Both the position numbers and the translations under genes were made by a program. Positions 33,717 through 42,221 of a stretch of DNA of 42,920 bases are shown piece after piece. The stretch covers positions 1 to 42,920 of the forward strand of contig JARBTJ010000028.1 in NCBI GenBank assembly GCA_029240245.1. The letters are read 5' to 3'. Numbering within the stretch: position 1 is the first letter of the stretch; every line of letters begins with the position of its first letter. Under the pieces are notes generated by a model. That model did not search any database. It had not been told where the DNA came from and saw only the letters and a program-made list of their open reading frames with translations. Origin of the DNA: Herbinix sp. (lineage in GTDB: Bacteria; Bacillota; Clostridia; Lachnospirales; Lachnospiraceae).

Positions 33717-34439
33717 CTAAAAGCCTTTTCCTATGCATAAAGTTATAAAATAAATATCATGAATACCATTGGACTTAAGTACATTCGCACACGCCTCAAT
33801 GGTACTGCCGGTAGTGAAAATATCATCCACCAATAATACTCTGTCGATTTTTTTCAGATATCGGTCGGATTCCTTATGATTAAAGCCAAAGGCTTCCCTC
33901 AGATTACTCAGACGTTCCTTATCACTAAGCTGCTTCTGCGGTAAGGTCTTTTTATTTCTTAATAATAGTCCGGAAAGTACCGGAAGATTAAGTTCCTTGC
34001 CTAATCCACAAGCTAAAATCTCTGCCTGATTATATCCTCTTTCTAAATATTTGCTGCGATGCACAGGAATGGGTACAATAGCATCAATGGATAACTTTTT
34101 TATAATGTCTCCATAGTGGGTCACCATTTCCTGAATATAGAATTTTGCATATTCTTTTTTACTGTGATATTTAAACTCTGCAATCGAATGTTTCATTTGC
34201 TTATCGTATATCCAGACAGAATAACCTTTAAGGAATTGTAAATTCTTATGATTGCAGTCACTGCAGTATTCCTTTTCCTCATCTTCAATCGGCTTACTGC
34301 ATTTTAAGCAGCGTGGGCCTAAAATATAGGGAAGTTTCTCCTTGCATGGTCTGCAAATACGCTCGCCCTTCGGAATTACAATCTCTCCGCAGATGGGACA
34401 TCTGACCGGATATATCATATCAAGAATTGTTTGCAGCAA
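33717..34439 (-). CDS. comFC: ComF-family double zinc ribbon/phosphoribosyltransferase
   Basis: The 240-residue protein starts with TTG after AAAGGAG. The N-terminal zinc ribbons CPICGEIVIP, CRPCKEKL, CLKCSKPI and CSDCNHKN (14-63) are followed by a type I phosphoribosyltransferase fold with the PRPP motif VLLVDDIFTTGST (about 202-214) and PVHRSKYLERGYNQAEILA (about 122-140). ComFC is needed for DNA uptake in competent Gram-positives; its reaction is unknown. It overlaps functionally with yvyF in the same transcript. The rest of the competence operon (comFA) is absent here. Confidence 0.92.
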   Translation of the reverse strand: MLQTILDMIYPVRCPICGEIVIPKGERICRPCKEKLPYILGPRCLKCSKPIEDEEKEYCSDCNHKNLQFLKGYSVWIYDKQMKHSIAEFKYHSKKEYAKFYIQEMVTHYGDIIKKLSIDAIVPIPVHRSKYLERGYNQAEILACGLGKELNLPVLSGLLLRNKKTLPQKQLSDKERLSNLREAFGFNHKESDRYLKKIDRVLLVDDIFTTGSTIEACANVLKSNGIHDIYFITLCIGKGF

Positions 34440-34450
34440 AACTTACTCCT

Positions 34451-35362
34451 TTACGAAAACAGCCGCACAGGATAAATTCCCTGGTCAATTAAGGTCCGGA
34501 AGGATTTAACCACTGCCTCTTTATCTTCTTTATAGGTAACACCAAACCACCGATCAGAGGTTCCTAGAACAAACACTTCTGCTTTTCCATGATGAACCAT
34601 TTGTCCAACAACCTCAGGAAGTAAATATTCCTTTTTTAATTGCTCTGCACCAAGATTTGTTAAAAAGTTTACGAAACCCTGCTCCAGTTCATGGAATAAA
34701 CTTGTTTTAAATCCCCACATATTCATAGAAACCGCACTGTTTAGATCAATGGAAATAACTTCACCTGTTTTTCCCGTAGCTTCTGCGTAACTTCCCACCG
34801 CTTTAATTCCGGATGTTTCAGAAATATCCACCAATCTTCCATTTTCACTAACCTTGCAGACACCACGGGTTACCGTACCGTTCTCACTTAAGGTGTTACC
34901 AAGAATGAAACCCGCCATGCAATATTGATTATCTTCATAGGATGGATCGTTTAAAAACTGATAAATCTTATGAAATGCTTCTTTCCCATAATAGTCATCT
35001 GCGTTGATAACAGCAAAAGGTCCGTCAATAGCTTCTTTACAGCAGAGTACTGCCTGACCGGTTCCCCATGGCTTTGTTCTTTCCTCCGGTTTAGAAAAGC
35101 CACCGGGCAAATCACTTAACTCCTGAAATACATATTCCACTTTGATTTGTCTCTCGATCCGGTTTCCGATAATTTCTTTAAAATCCTTTTCCAAATCCCT
35201 GCGGATTATAAAAACCACCTTATCAAAACCCGCCTCCATAGCATCGTAAATCGAATAGTCCATGATAATTTCGCCGCTTGGACCGACCGGTTCGAGCTGT
35301 TTTATTCCTCCGTACCTGCTTCCAACTCCTGCTGCCATAATAACCAATGATGTCTCTGACAA
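34451..35362 (-). CDS. Nucleotidyltransferase of the sugar-phosphate NTP transferase fold
   Basis: The 303-residue protein starts with TTG at 35362, 8 nt after AGGAGG. It has the nucleotide motif MAAGVGSRYGGIKQLEPVG (9-27), PSGEIIMDY, WGTGQAVLCC near 98 and VINADDYYG near 118, typical of NTP_transferase (GT-A fold, as in glucose-1-phosphate thymidylyl/uridylyl transferases). The acidic pair of NADDYYG would bind Mg2+. The sugar and nucleotide are not clear. It lies 11 nt upstream of comFC, but no functional tie is evident. A choline/LicC-like activity is possible. Confidence 0.82.
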   Translation of the reverse strand: MSETSLVIMAAGVGSRYGGIKQLEPVGPSGEIIMDYSIYDAMEAGFDKVVFIIRRDLEKDFKEIIGNRIERQIKVEYVFQELSDLPGGFSKPEERTKPWGTGQAVLCCKEAIDGPFAVINADDYYGKEAFHKIYQFLNDPSYEDNQYCMAGFILGNTLSENGTVTRGVCKVSENGRLVDISETSGIKAVGSYAEATGKTGEVISIDLNSAVSMNMWGFKTSLFHELEQGFVNFLTNLGAEQLKKEYLLPEVVGQMVHHGKAEVFVLGTSDRWFGVTYKEDKEAVVKSFRTLIDQGIYPVRLFS

Positions 35363-35536
35363 TGTAATCTCCTCCTATACTCCTTATTAATTATGATTTC
35401 CTTTATTTCTCTTTTACCCGATATATAAGGCTATTTATATTAATAAATCGATTATAACCTAATTTCCAAATAAATGCACGAAATAATTTAATACAGGCAT
35501 TTCATTTACCACTAATGCCTCAACCCTTCTAAATTA

Positions 35537-37756
35537 TCATCCTCTGAGTTCGATGATTCGTCCGCACAGACCTGAATAACGACTTTGCTCACTTTTATTA
35601 TCAATCATGAATTGAAGCATACTATCACTGCCGACGATGGTAACACACTTTTTCGCTCTGGTAACTGCAGTATATAACAAATTACGATTAAATAATAATC
35701 TGGGTCCGTCCAAAATCGGCAGTATAACTGCCGGATATTCACTACCCTGTGATTTATGGATGGTAACCGCATAGGCCAGTTCAAGTTCATCCAATTGGCT
35801 GAAGCTGTAGTCGACCAGACGGTTATCATCAAATTCAACCAGCACGTGTTCCGAGAAAAGATTGATTTCCTTTATAATCCCCGCATCTCCATTAAATACA
35901 CCTGTCCCGGACTGGGTGGTGATACCATATTTGCTTTTTACCTCCCAGGTAAGTTGATAATTATTCTTTATCTGCATGATTTTATCACCTTCCCGAAATA
36001 TGGTCTGATGATACTCCTTCTCCTTCTTATGCTCCGAAGGCGGATTTAGTGCCTGCTGCAATACTTGATTTAGTCGTTCCACTCCAAGTTCACCCTTTCG
36101 CATCGGTGTTAAAACTTGAATATCATAGGGTGTGGCATTGACATAACCAGGAAGTTTGTTTTTTATTAAATTTATCATTACGGCGGTAATCACGTTGGCT
36201 TCCATTCTTCTTAAGAAGAAAAAATCCTTACTGTTGTTATCCAGCTTTATCTGTTCACCGGCATTGATTTTATGTGCATTAACTATAATATCACTGCCTG
36301 CGGCCTGACGGAATATCTTTGTTAACATAACAATGTTAAAACTGTGAGAATCTATAATATCTTTTAATACATTTCCGGGACCGACACTTGGCAGCTGATT
36401 TACATCTCCCACTAAAATCAACCGGGTGCCGACTGTAATTGCTTTAAGTAAGGCATTCATAAGACTAATGTCCACCATGGACATTTCGTCGATGATCAGA
36501 ACATCCGTCTCTAGCGGATTACTCTCATTTCGTTCGAATGAATACTTATTATCACTGTCATCGGAAAGCTTGGAAAGCTCCAATAACCGATGTATTGTTT
36601 TAGCTTCGTAGCCGGTGGTTTCTGTCATTCTCTTGGCCGCCCTGCCCGTTGGAGCAGCTAAAAGTATATCCAACCCTTCTGCTTCAAAATATTTAATAAT
36701 GGCATTAATGGTTGTGGTTTTGCCGGTTCCCGGTCCACCAGTGATGACAAGCAGACCATTACCGGCTGCTTCCGCAACAGCGTTTCTCTGTTGTTCTTCA
36801 AGCTCGATTTGAAACTGTTCCTCAATCCTTACCACCTGCTTCTTAACCGTTTCCTGGTTCATTTCATTACGGATACTTAAATCACAAAGCATACGAGCTA
36901 CATTCAGCTCCATATAATAATACAAGGAAGCGTATATGAGTTTGTCCTTTTCTGTAATTCTTATAATAATTTTCTTTTCAATGCTTAATGAGGTGAGCTC
37001 TCTTTGGATACTTCCCTCCTCTACCATCAACATGGAAATTGCTCTCTGCAGTAGCTCCCGCTCCGGAAGATATACATGACCCTCACTGCTGGATTGAAGT
37101 AAGGTATAAAGAATGCCTGCTTTAATCCTGTATTGCGAGTCATTTTGAATACCGATATATTTTGCAATATCGTCTGCTGTTTTAAAACCAATACCTGCAA
37201 TATCTTCAGCAAGACGATATGGATTCTCTTTTATGATTTCATACATTCGCTGTCCATATTCACTAAATATTTTTACAGCTAAATTTCCCGTAATATTATA
37301 TTGCTGTAAAAACAGCATGGCACTGCGCATGTCTCTTTTTTCTTCAAATTGGCGGTAAATATCCTTTGCCATCCGTTCACTGATTCCTTTAATTTCCGAC
37401 AATCGTTCCGGCTCTTCTTCAATGATTCGAAAGGTACCTTCCTTAAAACGTTTCACGATTCTGCCCGCAAGTGCCGCACCGATCCCCTTGATCGCACCAG
37501 AGCTTAAATAACGTTCCATGGAAATCATATCCTCGGGTTCTTTCATTTCATAGCTTTCTACAATGAATTGTTCTCCGTATACCGGATGCTCTGTAAAACT
37601 TCCGCTGGCTTCCATAAATTCACCTTCACTTATAAAGGAAAACGTTCCCACACAGGTAACTTCATCCTCCTCCGACTGTAAACTTAATACGGTATAACCA
37701 TTGTCATCGTTACGGAATACAATTCGATTAATATATCCTTCTACTGTCTCTGCCAC
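35537..37756 (-). CDS. recD2: RecD2-type ATP-dependent DNA helicase
   Basis: RecD2 is a stand-alone 5'-3' helicase without RecBC, implicated in repair and replication fork control in Firmicutes. The GTG start follows GGGAGG at 7 nt. The 739-residue protein has an N-terminal OB-like part, HhH motifs (IKGIGAALAGRIVKRF near 95, IAGIGFKTADDIAKYIGI near 185), Walker A GGPGTGKTTT near 337, Walker B DVLIIDEMSMVD near 415, GDVNQLPSVGPG near 447, and the C-terminal motif AVTIHKSQGSEYPAVI with YTAVTRAKKC (near 670-710). Its length is usual. Confidence 0.95.
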   Translation of the reverse strand: MAETVEGYINRIVFRNDDNGYTVLSLQSEEDEVTCVGTFSFISEGEFMEASGSFTEHPVYGEQFIVESYEMKEPEDMISMERYLSSGAIKGIGAALAGRIVKRFKEGTFRIIEEEPERLSEIKGISERMAKDIYRQFEEKRDMRSAMLFLQQYNITGNLAVKIFSEYGQRMYEIIKENPYRLAEDIAGIGFKTADDIAKYIGIQNDSQYRIKAGILYTLLQSSSEGHVYLPERELLQRAISMLMVEEGSIQRELTSLSIEKKIIIRITEKDKLIYASLYYYMELNVARMLCDLSIRNEMNQETVKKQVVRIEEQFQIELEEQQRNAVAEAAGNGLLVITGGPGTGKTTTINAIIKYFEAEGLDILLAAPTGRAAKRMTETTGYEAKTIHRLLELSKLSDDSDNKYSFERNESNPLETDVLIIDEMSMVDISLMNALLKAITVGTRLILVGDVNQLPSVGPGNVLKDIIDSHSFNIVMLTKIFRQAAGSDIIVNAHKINAGEQIKLDNNSKDFFFLRRMEANVITAVMINLIKNKLPGYVNATPYDIQVLTPMRKGELGVERLNQVLQQALNPPSEHKKEKEYHQTIFREGDKIMQIKNNYQLTWEVKSKYGITTQSGTGVFNGDAGIIKEINLFSEHVLVEFDDNRLVDYSFSQLDELELAYAVTIHKSQGSEYPAVILPILDGPRLLFNRNLLYTAVTRAKKCVTIVGSDSMLQFMIDNKSEQSRYSGLCGRIIELRG

Positions 37757-37797
37757 AAAATTACCTCCCGAAAACCTTTGGTCCGTCTATATAATAA

Positions 37798-37853
37798 AAT
37801 GTCATTCAAAACACTAATCCTGATGATATCGGATTTTTGTTATAAATGACATT
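37798..37853 (-). terminator. Terminator-like hairpin between the flagellar rod operon and recD2
   Basis: On the minus strand AATGTCATT and AATGACATT arms (37853-37845 and 37806-37798) enclose an inner AATCC/GGATT hairpin, followed by TTATTATA. It lies about 80 nt after the flgJ-like stop and 45 nt before recD2. Confidence 0.55.
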
Positions 37854-37936
37854 GAAAGAGCTATCTAACTATTTTGTATGTAACTTACGTAAGCTTTCCT
37901 GCCGCTTATGATATTTTAATCTTGCTACTCATCGAT

Positions 37937-38266
37937 TTACCCATTCCTTTTCATCGATTCGTATAGCATCTGTGCGATACCAATGCCCTGACCTTCTGTT
38001 GCATTTTTGGCATATTCCTGATACTGCATATCTCCAAACTGCTCCAAATAAGGATTTTCCTTTTCATCCGTTGGTATGGTTTTTTTCATTTCCTTCATAA
38101 CCTGCTCAAGAAGATATGCTTCAAAACTTTTACATACCTCCATCATCTCTTCATCCGTGGCAGCCTGACTGTTTATCTTATCCTTCAGTTTTTCTGCCTG
38201 TGTATTTTGGCCGACCAAATTTGCTGTTGCTGAATATAAAGAATCTGAACCGATGGCTATTCCCAT
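37937..38266 (-). CDS. Flagellar rod assembly protein, FlgJ N-terminal domain only
   Basis: The 109-residue protein matches the rod-binding part of FlgJ: KLKDKINSQAATDEEMMEVCKSFEAYLLEQVMKEMKKTIP (about 27-66) and QYQEYAKNATEGQGIGIAQMLYESM (about 82-106). The muramidase domain of enterobacterial FlgJ is missing, as in Firmicutes, so wall opening for the rod needs another hydrolase. AAGGAG precedes the ATG. It is the third gene of the flhO-flhP-flgJ unit. Confidence 0.9.
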   Translation of the reverse strand: MGIAIGSDSLYSATANLVGQNTQAEKLKDKINSQAATDEEMMEVCKSFEAYLLEQVMKEMKKTIPTDEKENPYLEQFGDMQYQEYAKNATEGQGIGIAQMLYESMKRNG

Positions 38267-38321
38267 TGGATTACTCCTTCCTAATCAAAATGTTATTGCG
38301 GTCCTATGGTTTAAGATAGAA

Positions 38322-39134
38322 TTACCTTAAATTATTGGCCTTTTGTAACATTTCATCAGATGCCGTAATAACCTTGGAATTCATTTCATAAGCCCTTTGA
38401 GCAACAATTAAATTAACGATTTCATCGACTGCCTGAACATTCGAGCCCTCTAAATAGCCTTGCTTTAGCTTGCTCCTTTTCAGTTCCGTATCCATAATTT
38501 CTAAGCTGGCAATGCCGGAAGCTTCCGATTCTTTTAACAAACTGTTCGCCATCTTCTGCAAACCGGAAGCATTGTTAAATTGCGCTATTCCTATTTGTAT
38601 TCCAATCGAAGTTGACGTACCGGCTTCATCTATATAATTTAATTCACCTTGCTCACTGATCTTAATATCAGTGGGATTATAAGAGTTGTCTATCACAATC
38701 GGCATTCCGGCAGTATCTAAAACCGGGTAACCATCAGAAGTTGCTAGTGTAATGCCATCCACACCGTTATTAAGTCGGAAGGAGCCGTTTCTTGTATAAG
38801 CCATTTCCCCGTTTTGCATCTGTACCATAAAAAATCCTTTGCCGTCAATAGCAAGGTCAAAATCATTCCCTGTTTCCTGCAGGACTCCCTGCGTATATTG
38901 TGATGTTATGGCGGAATTTCTAACACCAAGTCCAACCTGAATACCGTAAGGCTTTGGCTGTCCAGCATTATCATAGGATTGTTCTTGAATGGTCTGATAT
39001 AATAAGGACTTAAATTCTGCACTTTCCTTCTTATATCCGGTTGTATTAATATTAGCCAGGTTATTGGAAATTGTATCAACATTAATTTGCTGCGTTGTCA
39101 TTCCGGACGCCGCCGTCCATAAAGATCTCATCAT
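38322..39134 (-). CDS. flgG: Flagellar basal-body rod protein FlgG (FlhP type)
   Basis: FlgG forms the distal rod of the flagellum. The start MMRSLWTAASGMTTQQINVD at 39134 follows AGGAGG at 8 nt. The 270-residue protein has the N-terminal SGMTTQQINVDTISNNLANINTTGYKK signature (8-34), the middle FDLAIDGKGFFMVQ, and the C-terminal helix YLEGSNVQAVDEIVNLIVAQRAYEMNSKVITASDEM (about 225-260). It follows flhO by 57 nt and is exported by the flagellar type III system. Confidence 0.93.
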   Translation of the reverse strand: MMRSLWTAASGMTTQQINVDTISNNLANINTTGYKKESAEFKSLLYQTIQEQSYDNAGQPKPYGIQVGLGVRNSAITSQYTQGVLQETGNDFDLAIDGKGFFMVQMQNGEMAYTRNGSFRLNNGVDGITLATSDGYPVLDTAGMPIVIDNSYNPTDIKISEQGELNYIDEAGTSTSIGIQIGIAQFNNASGLQKMANSLLKESEASGIASLEIMDTELKRSKLKQGYLEGSNVQAVDEIVNLIVAQRAYEMNSKVITASDEMLQKANNLR

Positions 39135-39191
39135 AAGCGCTTCCTCCTGCTTCATCCGGTTTAAGGTTTTCTAATTATCTTCGACGAATCC

Positions 39192-39965
39192 TTAAACCTT
39201 ACCGACTGAATTTGCCGCAAGTTCCAATGTCTTATCTACGGATTGTATCACCTTTTGGTTTGCTTCATAAGCTCTCGTAACCGAAATCATTTCTACCATC
39301 TCAGAAACGACGTTAACATTGGACTGTTCCGTAAAACCTTGTTTTACTCTTGCATCGGCGGGTATCTCTACAGCACCTTCCAGTGTCTGATACATGGTAT
39401 CACCGGATTTCATAAGATAATCATAATCTTCAAAATCAGTAATCAAAATGGTATCGATATAATTACCATCCGCCATTACAGCTCCATTCTCATCGATAAC
39501 AATATTCGCTGTATTACTGGGAATCTGTATGTCTCCGCCTTCACCCATCAGGTGATTTCCATCTTCATCCACGATTTGACCATCCTTTGTCATGGTAAAC
39601 GCACCATTTCGTGTGTATTTAGTACCCACATTTCCCGCTTTGTCCATTGCAGAAACATTAAAGAAGCCTTTTCCGTCAAGTGCCATGTGATAGGTACCTG
39701 TGCTCTGTCTAAGTGAGCCCTGTCCATAGTTCGTATAAACCTCACCCAACTTCACACCCAAACTCATGTTGCCGATCGGTCTGTCATTAAAAGCCTCGGA
39801 TTCATCTTTTATTTTAATCGTCAGCAAATGATCAAAGGACTGGTTCGTAGCATTTTCTTCTTTGTAACCGACGGTAGCGGAATTTGCAAGATTATTAGCG
39901 ATGATATCCAGCCTCTTCTGTTCATTAGCCATACCGGTATAAGCTGTATATAGTCCTTTTACCAT
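39192..39965 (-). CDS. flhO: Flagellar basal-body rod protein FlgF-like (FlhO)
   Basis: This rod protein is a relative of FlgG, used at the proximal rod. The 257-residue protein has MVKGLYTAYTGMANEQKRLDIIANNLANSATVGYKEEN at the start, YHMALDGKGFFNVS near 90, and the C-terminal RVKQGFTEQSNVNVVSEMVEMISVTRAYEANQKVIQSVDKT. It follows mbl by about 140 nt and has its own promoter. The order mbl-flhO-flhP is the same as in Bacillus. Confidence 0.9.
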   Translation of the reverse strand: MVKGLYTAYTGMANEQKRLDIIANNLANSATVGYKEENATNQSFDHLLTIKIKDESEAFNDRPIGNMSLGVKLGEVYTNYGQGSLRQSTGTYHMALDGKGFFNVSAMDKAGNVGTKYTRNGAFTMTKDGQIVDEDGNHLMGEGGDIQIPSNTANIVIDENGAVMADGNYIDTILITDFEDYDYLMKSGDTMYQTLEGAVEIPADARVKQGFTEQSNVNVVSEMVEMISVTRAYEANQKVIQSVDKTLELAANSVGKV

Positions 39966-40001
39966 GCATTCTACTCCTTTTATAAATACGTACTAATCGT
40001 T

Positions 40002-40029
40002 ATCATATAATACCATAATAACATGTCAA
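40002..40029 (-). promoter_or_regulatory. Candidate promoter of the flhO-flgG-flgJ unit
   Basis: On the minus strand TTGACA (40024-40029) is 16 bp from TATGAT (40002-40007), about 40 nt before the flhO start. No sigma-D flagellar motif (TAAA, GCCGATAA) was found. Confidence 0.6.
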
Positions 40030-40106
40030 TTATGTGTTTGACTATAGAAACCACTAATTACCGAATAAACATCATTAAGGACGAATGATTGCCTTAATTA
40101 ATTAAA

Positions 40107-41096
40107 TCAATCTCTTTTACCGCTTAAAAACTCAACGTATTTACCTGTACCGATAGCTACCGCCGTCATAGGATCTTCCGCTGTCATCGTTGTAATTCCG
40201 GTTTTTTCTTCAATTAATTCCTCTAAACCGTATAGCAGACATCCGCCACCCGTTAATACAATTCCTCTATCAGCAATATCTGCGGCAAGCTCCGGCGGAG
40301 TCTTCTCAAGCACGCTGTGAACAGCCTCCACTATTTGTGAGGTTGTTTCCCGTAAAGCTTCTTCTGTTTCCTCTGAGGTTACTGCAATTGTCTTCGGTAG
40401 GCCTGTTACAAGGTTACGTCCTCTGACCTCCATAGAAATTGATTCGGGTCTCCGATAAGCAGATCCGATTTTTATCTTAATATCTTCTGCGGTTCTTTCA
40501 CCAATTAAAAGATTGTGCTTCTTTCTCATATATCTTACGATGGCATCATCAAAGTCATCACCGGCTATTTTAACTGAGGTACTTACCACAGTTCCGCCTA
40601 AGGAAATTACAGCGATATCTGTTGTTCCTCCACCGATATCTACGATCATATTACCGCAGGGCCTGGAAATATCTATGCCTGCTCCGATTGCTGCAGCGAT
40701 CGGTTCCTCAATAATAGCAACTTCTCTTGCACCTGCCTGATAAGTCGCATCCTCTACCGCTTTTTTCTCAACTTCGGTGACCTGGCTTGGTACGCAAACA
40801 CTGATTCTTGGTTTGCGGAATCTTTGCTTACCAACTGCTTTTTGAATAAAGTATTTTAACATCTTCTCCGTGACTGTATAATCAGAAATAACACCCTGTC
40901 TTAACGGACGAACGGCTACAATATTACCTGGAGTTCTACCAAGCATTAATCTTGCTTCCTCCCCAATTGCCTTAATCTTATTCGTATCCCTGTCAAAGGC
41001 CACAACCGAAGGCTCCTTCAGTACGACACCTTTACCCTTTATATAAACCAATACGCTTGCTGTACCTAAATCAATTCCGATATCACTGCCCAACAT
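40107..41096 (-). CDS. mbl: MreB/Mbl-family cell shape actin homologue
   Basis: The 329-residue protein polymerises on the inner membrane and guides cell-wall synthesis. Actin-fold motifs are [25 protein letters not shown] (6-30), [39 protein letters not shown] (about 150-167), and [13 protein letters not shown] near 285. The adjacent flhO and flhP genes point to the Mbl type, as in Bacillus; MreB itself normally lies with mreC/mreD. GGAAAGGAG precedes the ATG. Confidence 0.93.
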   Translation of the reverse strand: MLGSDIGIDLGTASVLVYIKGKGVVLKEPSVVAFDRDTNKIKAIGEEARLMLGRTPGNIVAVRPLRQGVISDYTVTEKMLKYFIQKAVGKQRFRKPRISVCVPSQVTEVEKKAVEDATYQAGAREVAIIEEPIAAAIGAGIDISRPCGNMIVDIGGGTTDIAVISLGGTVVSTSVKIAGDDFDDAIVRYMRKKHNLLIGERTAEDIKIKIGSAYRRPESISMEVRGRNLVTGLPKTIAVTSEETEEALRETTSQIVEAVHSVLEKTPPELAADIADRGIVLTGGGCLLYGLEELIEEKTGITTMTAEDPMTAVAIGTGKYVEFLSGKRD

Positions 41097-41337
41097 AATG
41101 TATCTCCTTTCCTTTCCGTACCCTAGTACAGATAAGTCTCTTTATTATAAATAAGTTATATACAAATTTAAGTATCTATTATATTTTCTTCCAATCTACG
41201 GCAAGTTAAACATATACGATTATATTATAATCTGTTTTTCCGTAATTTTCAAAGGAAATTTTATAAACTTTTAATTATCGCCATAATTCCCCTTTATTTG
41301 TAATGATTTCTATATCCATCTTAATTATTACTTGCAC
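41097..41337. other. Intergenic region upstream of mbl, nothing clear
   Basis: The gap between mbl and the divergent membrane protein gene is AT-rich. A TATAAT-like box lies near 41140 on the minus strand without a good -35 box. No other structure is supported. Confidence 0.5.
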
Positions 41338-41366
41338 TTGAGCGCTACTTTGATTTGTACTATAAT
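41338..41366 (+). promoter_or_regulatory. Candidate promoter of the 41450 gene
   Basis: TTGAGC (41338-41343) is 17 bp from TATAAT (41361-41366). The leader of about 75 nt has a GCGTGAA/TTCACGC inverted pair (about 41392-41420). Confidence 0.6.
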
Positions 41367-41449
41367 AAGTTAGTTCATATAAACCAAATTATGCGTGAAA
41401 TTGCAATCAAATCATTCACGCCATTCACTTTACAGCCACGGAGGAACTT

Positions 41450-41965
41450 ATGAATCAGAATGATAAAGCAATTACCATGAAGAAGGAGATTCAAGCCGTT
41501 GCACACTATAAGGCACTACGTATCACCAAATATTATTTAATCATAGCACTTATCTTGTCAACCTTACTAACCGGATATTCAGGATATCCTTCTTCCTCCT
41601 TTTCCATCCTTTTCGTATTCCTTGTTCTCACTCCGATATTATCCTTCACCTTAAAAGATTACAGTTCAAGGAATGATAACAAATTTTTAAAAGCTCTTAC
41701 GCAGGATCCACCCTTTTATCTAAATACATTAAAAAAGAAATTTCGTTATTCGAAGGTACAGTACACTGCCGAAACCATATCCTTCTATTTTACAATGTTG
41801 TTATTGTTCCTGTGGTTGTATCATCTGAGAAGCTACGAGCATATTAATCCGTTAGTACTGTATCAGCCGGTCATTATCATAATCAGTTGCATAATTTTAC
41901 GGGTCTTCGCCGGAATCATTTACAAATTGAACATTAACTATGATTTGATGCATAACAAAATATAA
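41450..41965 (+). CDS. Membrane protein of unknown function
   Basis: The 171-residue protein has four hydrophobic segments, about residues 28-43, 48-65, 110-128 and 139-155, separated by a charged loop with KDYSSRNDNKFLKAL. Both ends are polar and likely cytoplasmic. GGAGG lies 5 nt before the ATG. No family is recognised. It is a single plus-strand gene between mbl and tuf, with a promoter at 41338-41366. No obvious terminator was found after its stop. Confidence 0.75.
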   Translation: MNQNDKAITMKKEIQAVAHYKALRITKYYLIIALILSTLLTGYSGYPSSSFSILFVFLVLTPILSFTLKDYSSRNDNKFLKALTQDPPFYLNTLKKKFRYSKVQYTAETISFYFTMLLLFLWLYHLRSYEHINPLVLYQPVIIIISCIILRVFAGIIYKLNINYDLMHNKI

Positions 41966-42174
41966 AGCAACTGCCATTGTTTAAATCATAATATAAATCT
42001 ATATCGGCTTACTTCATGCATATGAAAAGGCTGTATACATATTATGATACTTTTGTTCCAATATGTACATGATTATTTTGTCTCCTGATGATAATATTTG
42101 TATTTCATCACTTCTTTTACGTTTTATACAACATATATTGCCGGTATTAATCATCAGATCCATATTTTTTCCCA

Positions 42175-42204
42175 TAAAAAACCCCTTCTGCTACCAGAAG
42201 GGGT
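42175..42204 (-). terminator. Terminator of tuf
   Basis: On the minus strand CCCCTTCTG and CAGAAGGGG arms (42203-42195 and 42190-42182) with a CTAG-like 4-nt loop are followed by TTTTTTATGG. It lies 18 nt after the tuf stop codon. Confidence 0.9.
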
Positions 42205-42221
42205 TTTATTAACATATTTAA

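Noticed and set aside
40002..40107. Sigma-D flagellar promoter ahead of flhO
   Set aside because: No TAAA-N15-GCCGATAA motif; a housekeeping TTGACA-16-TATGAT pair fits better.
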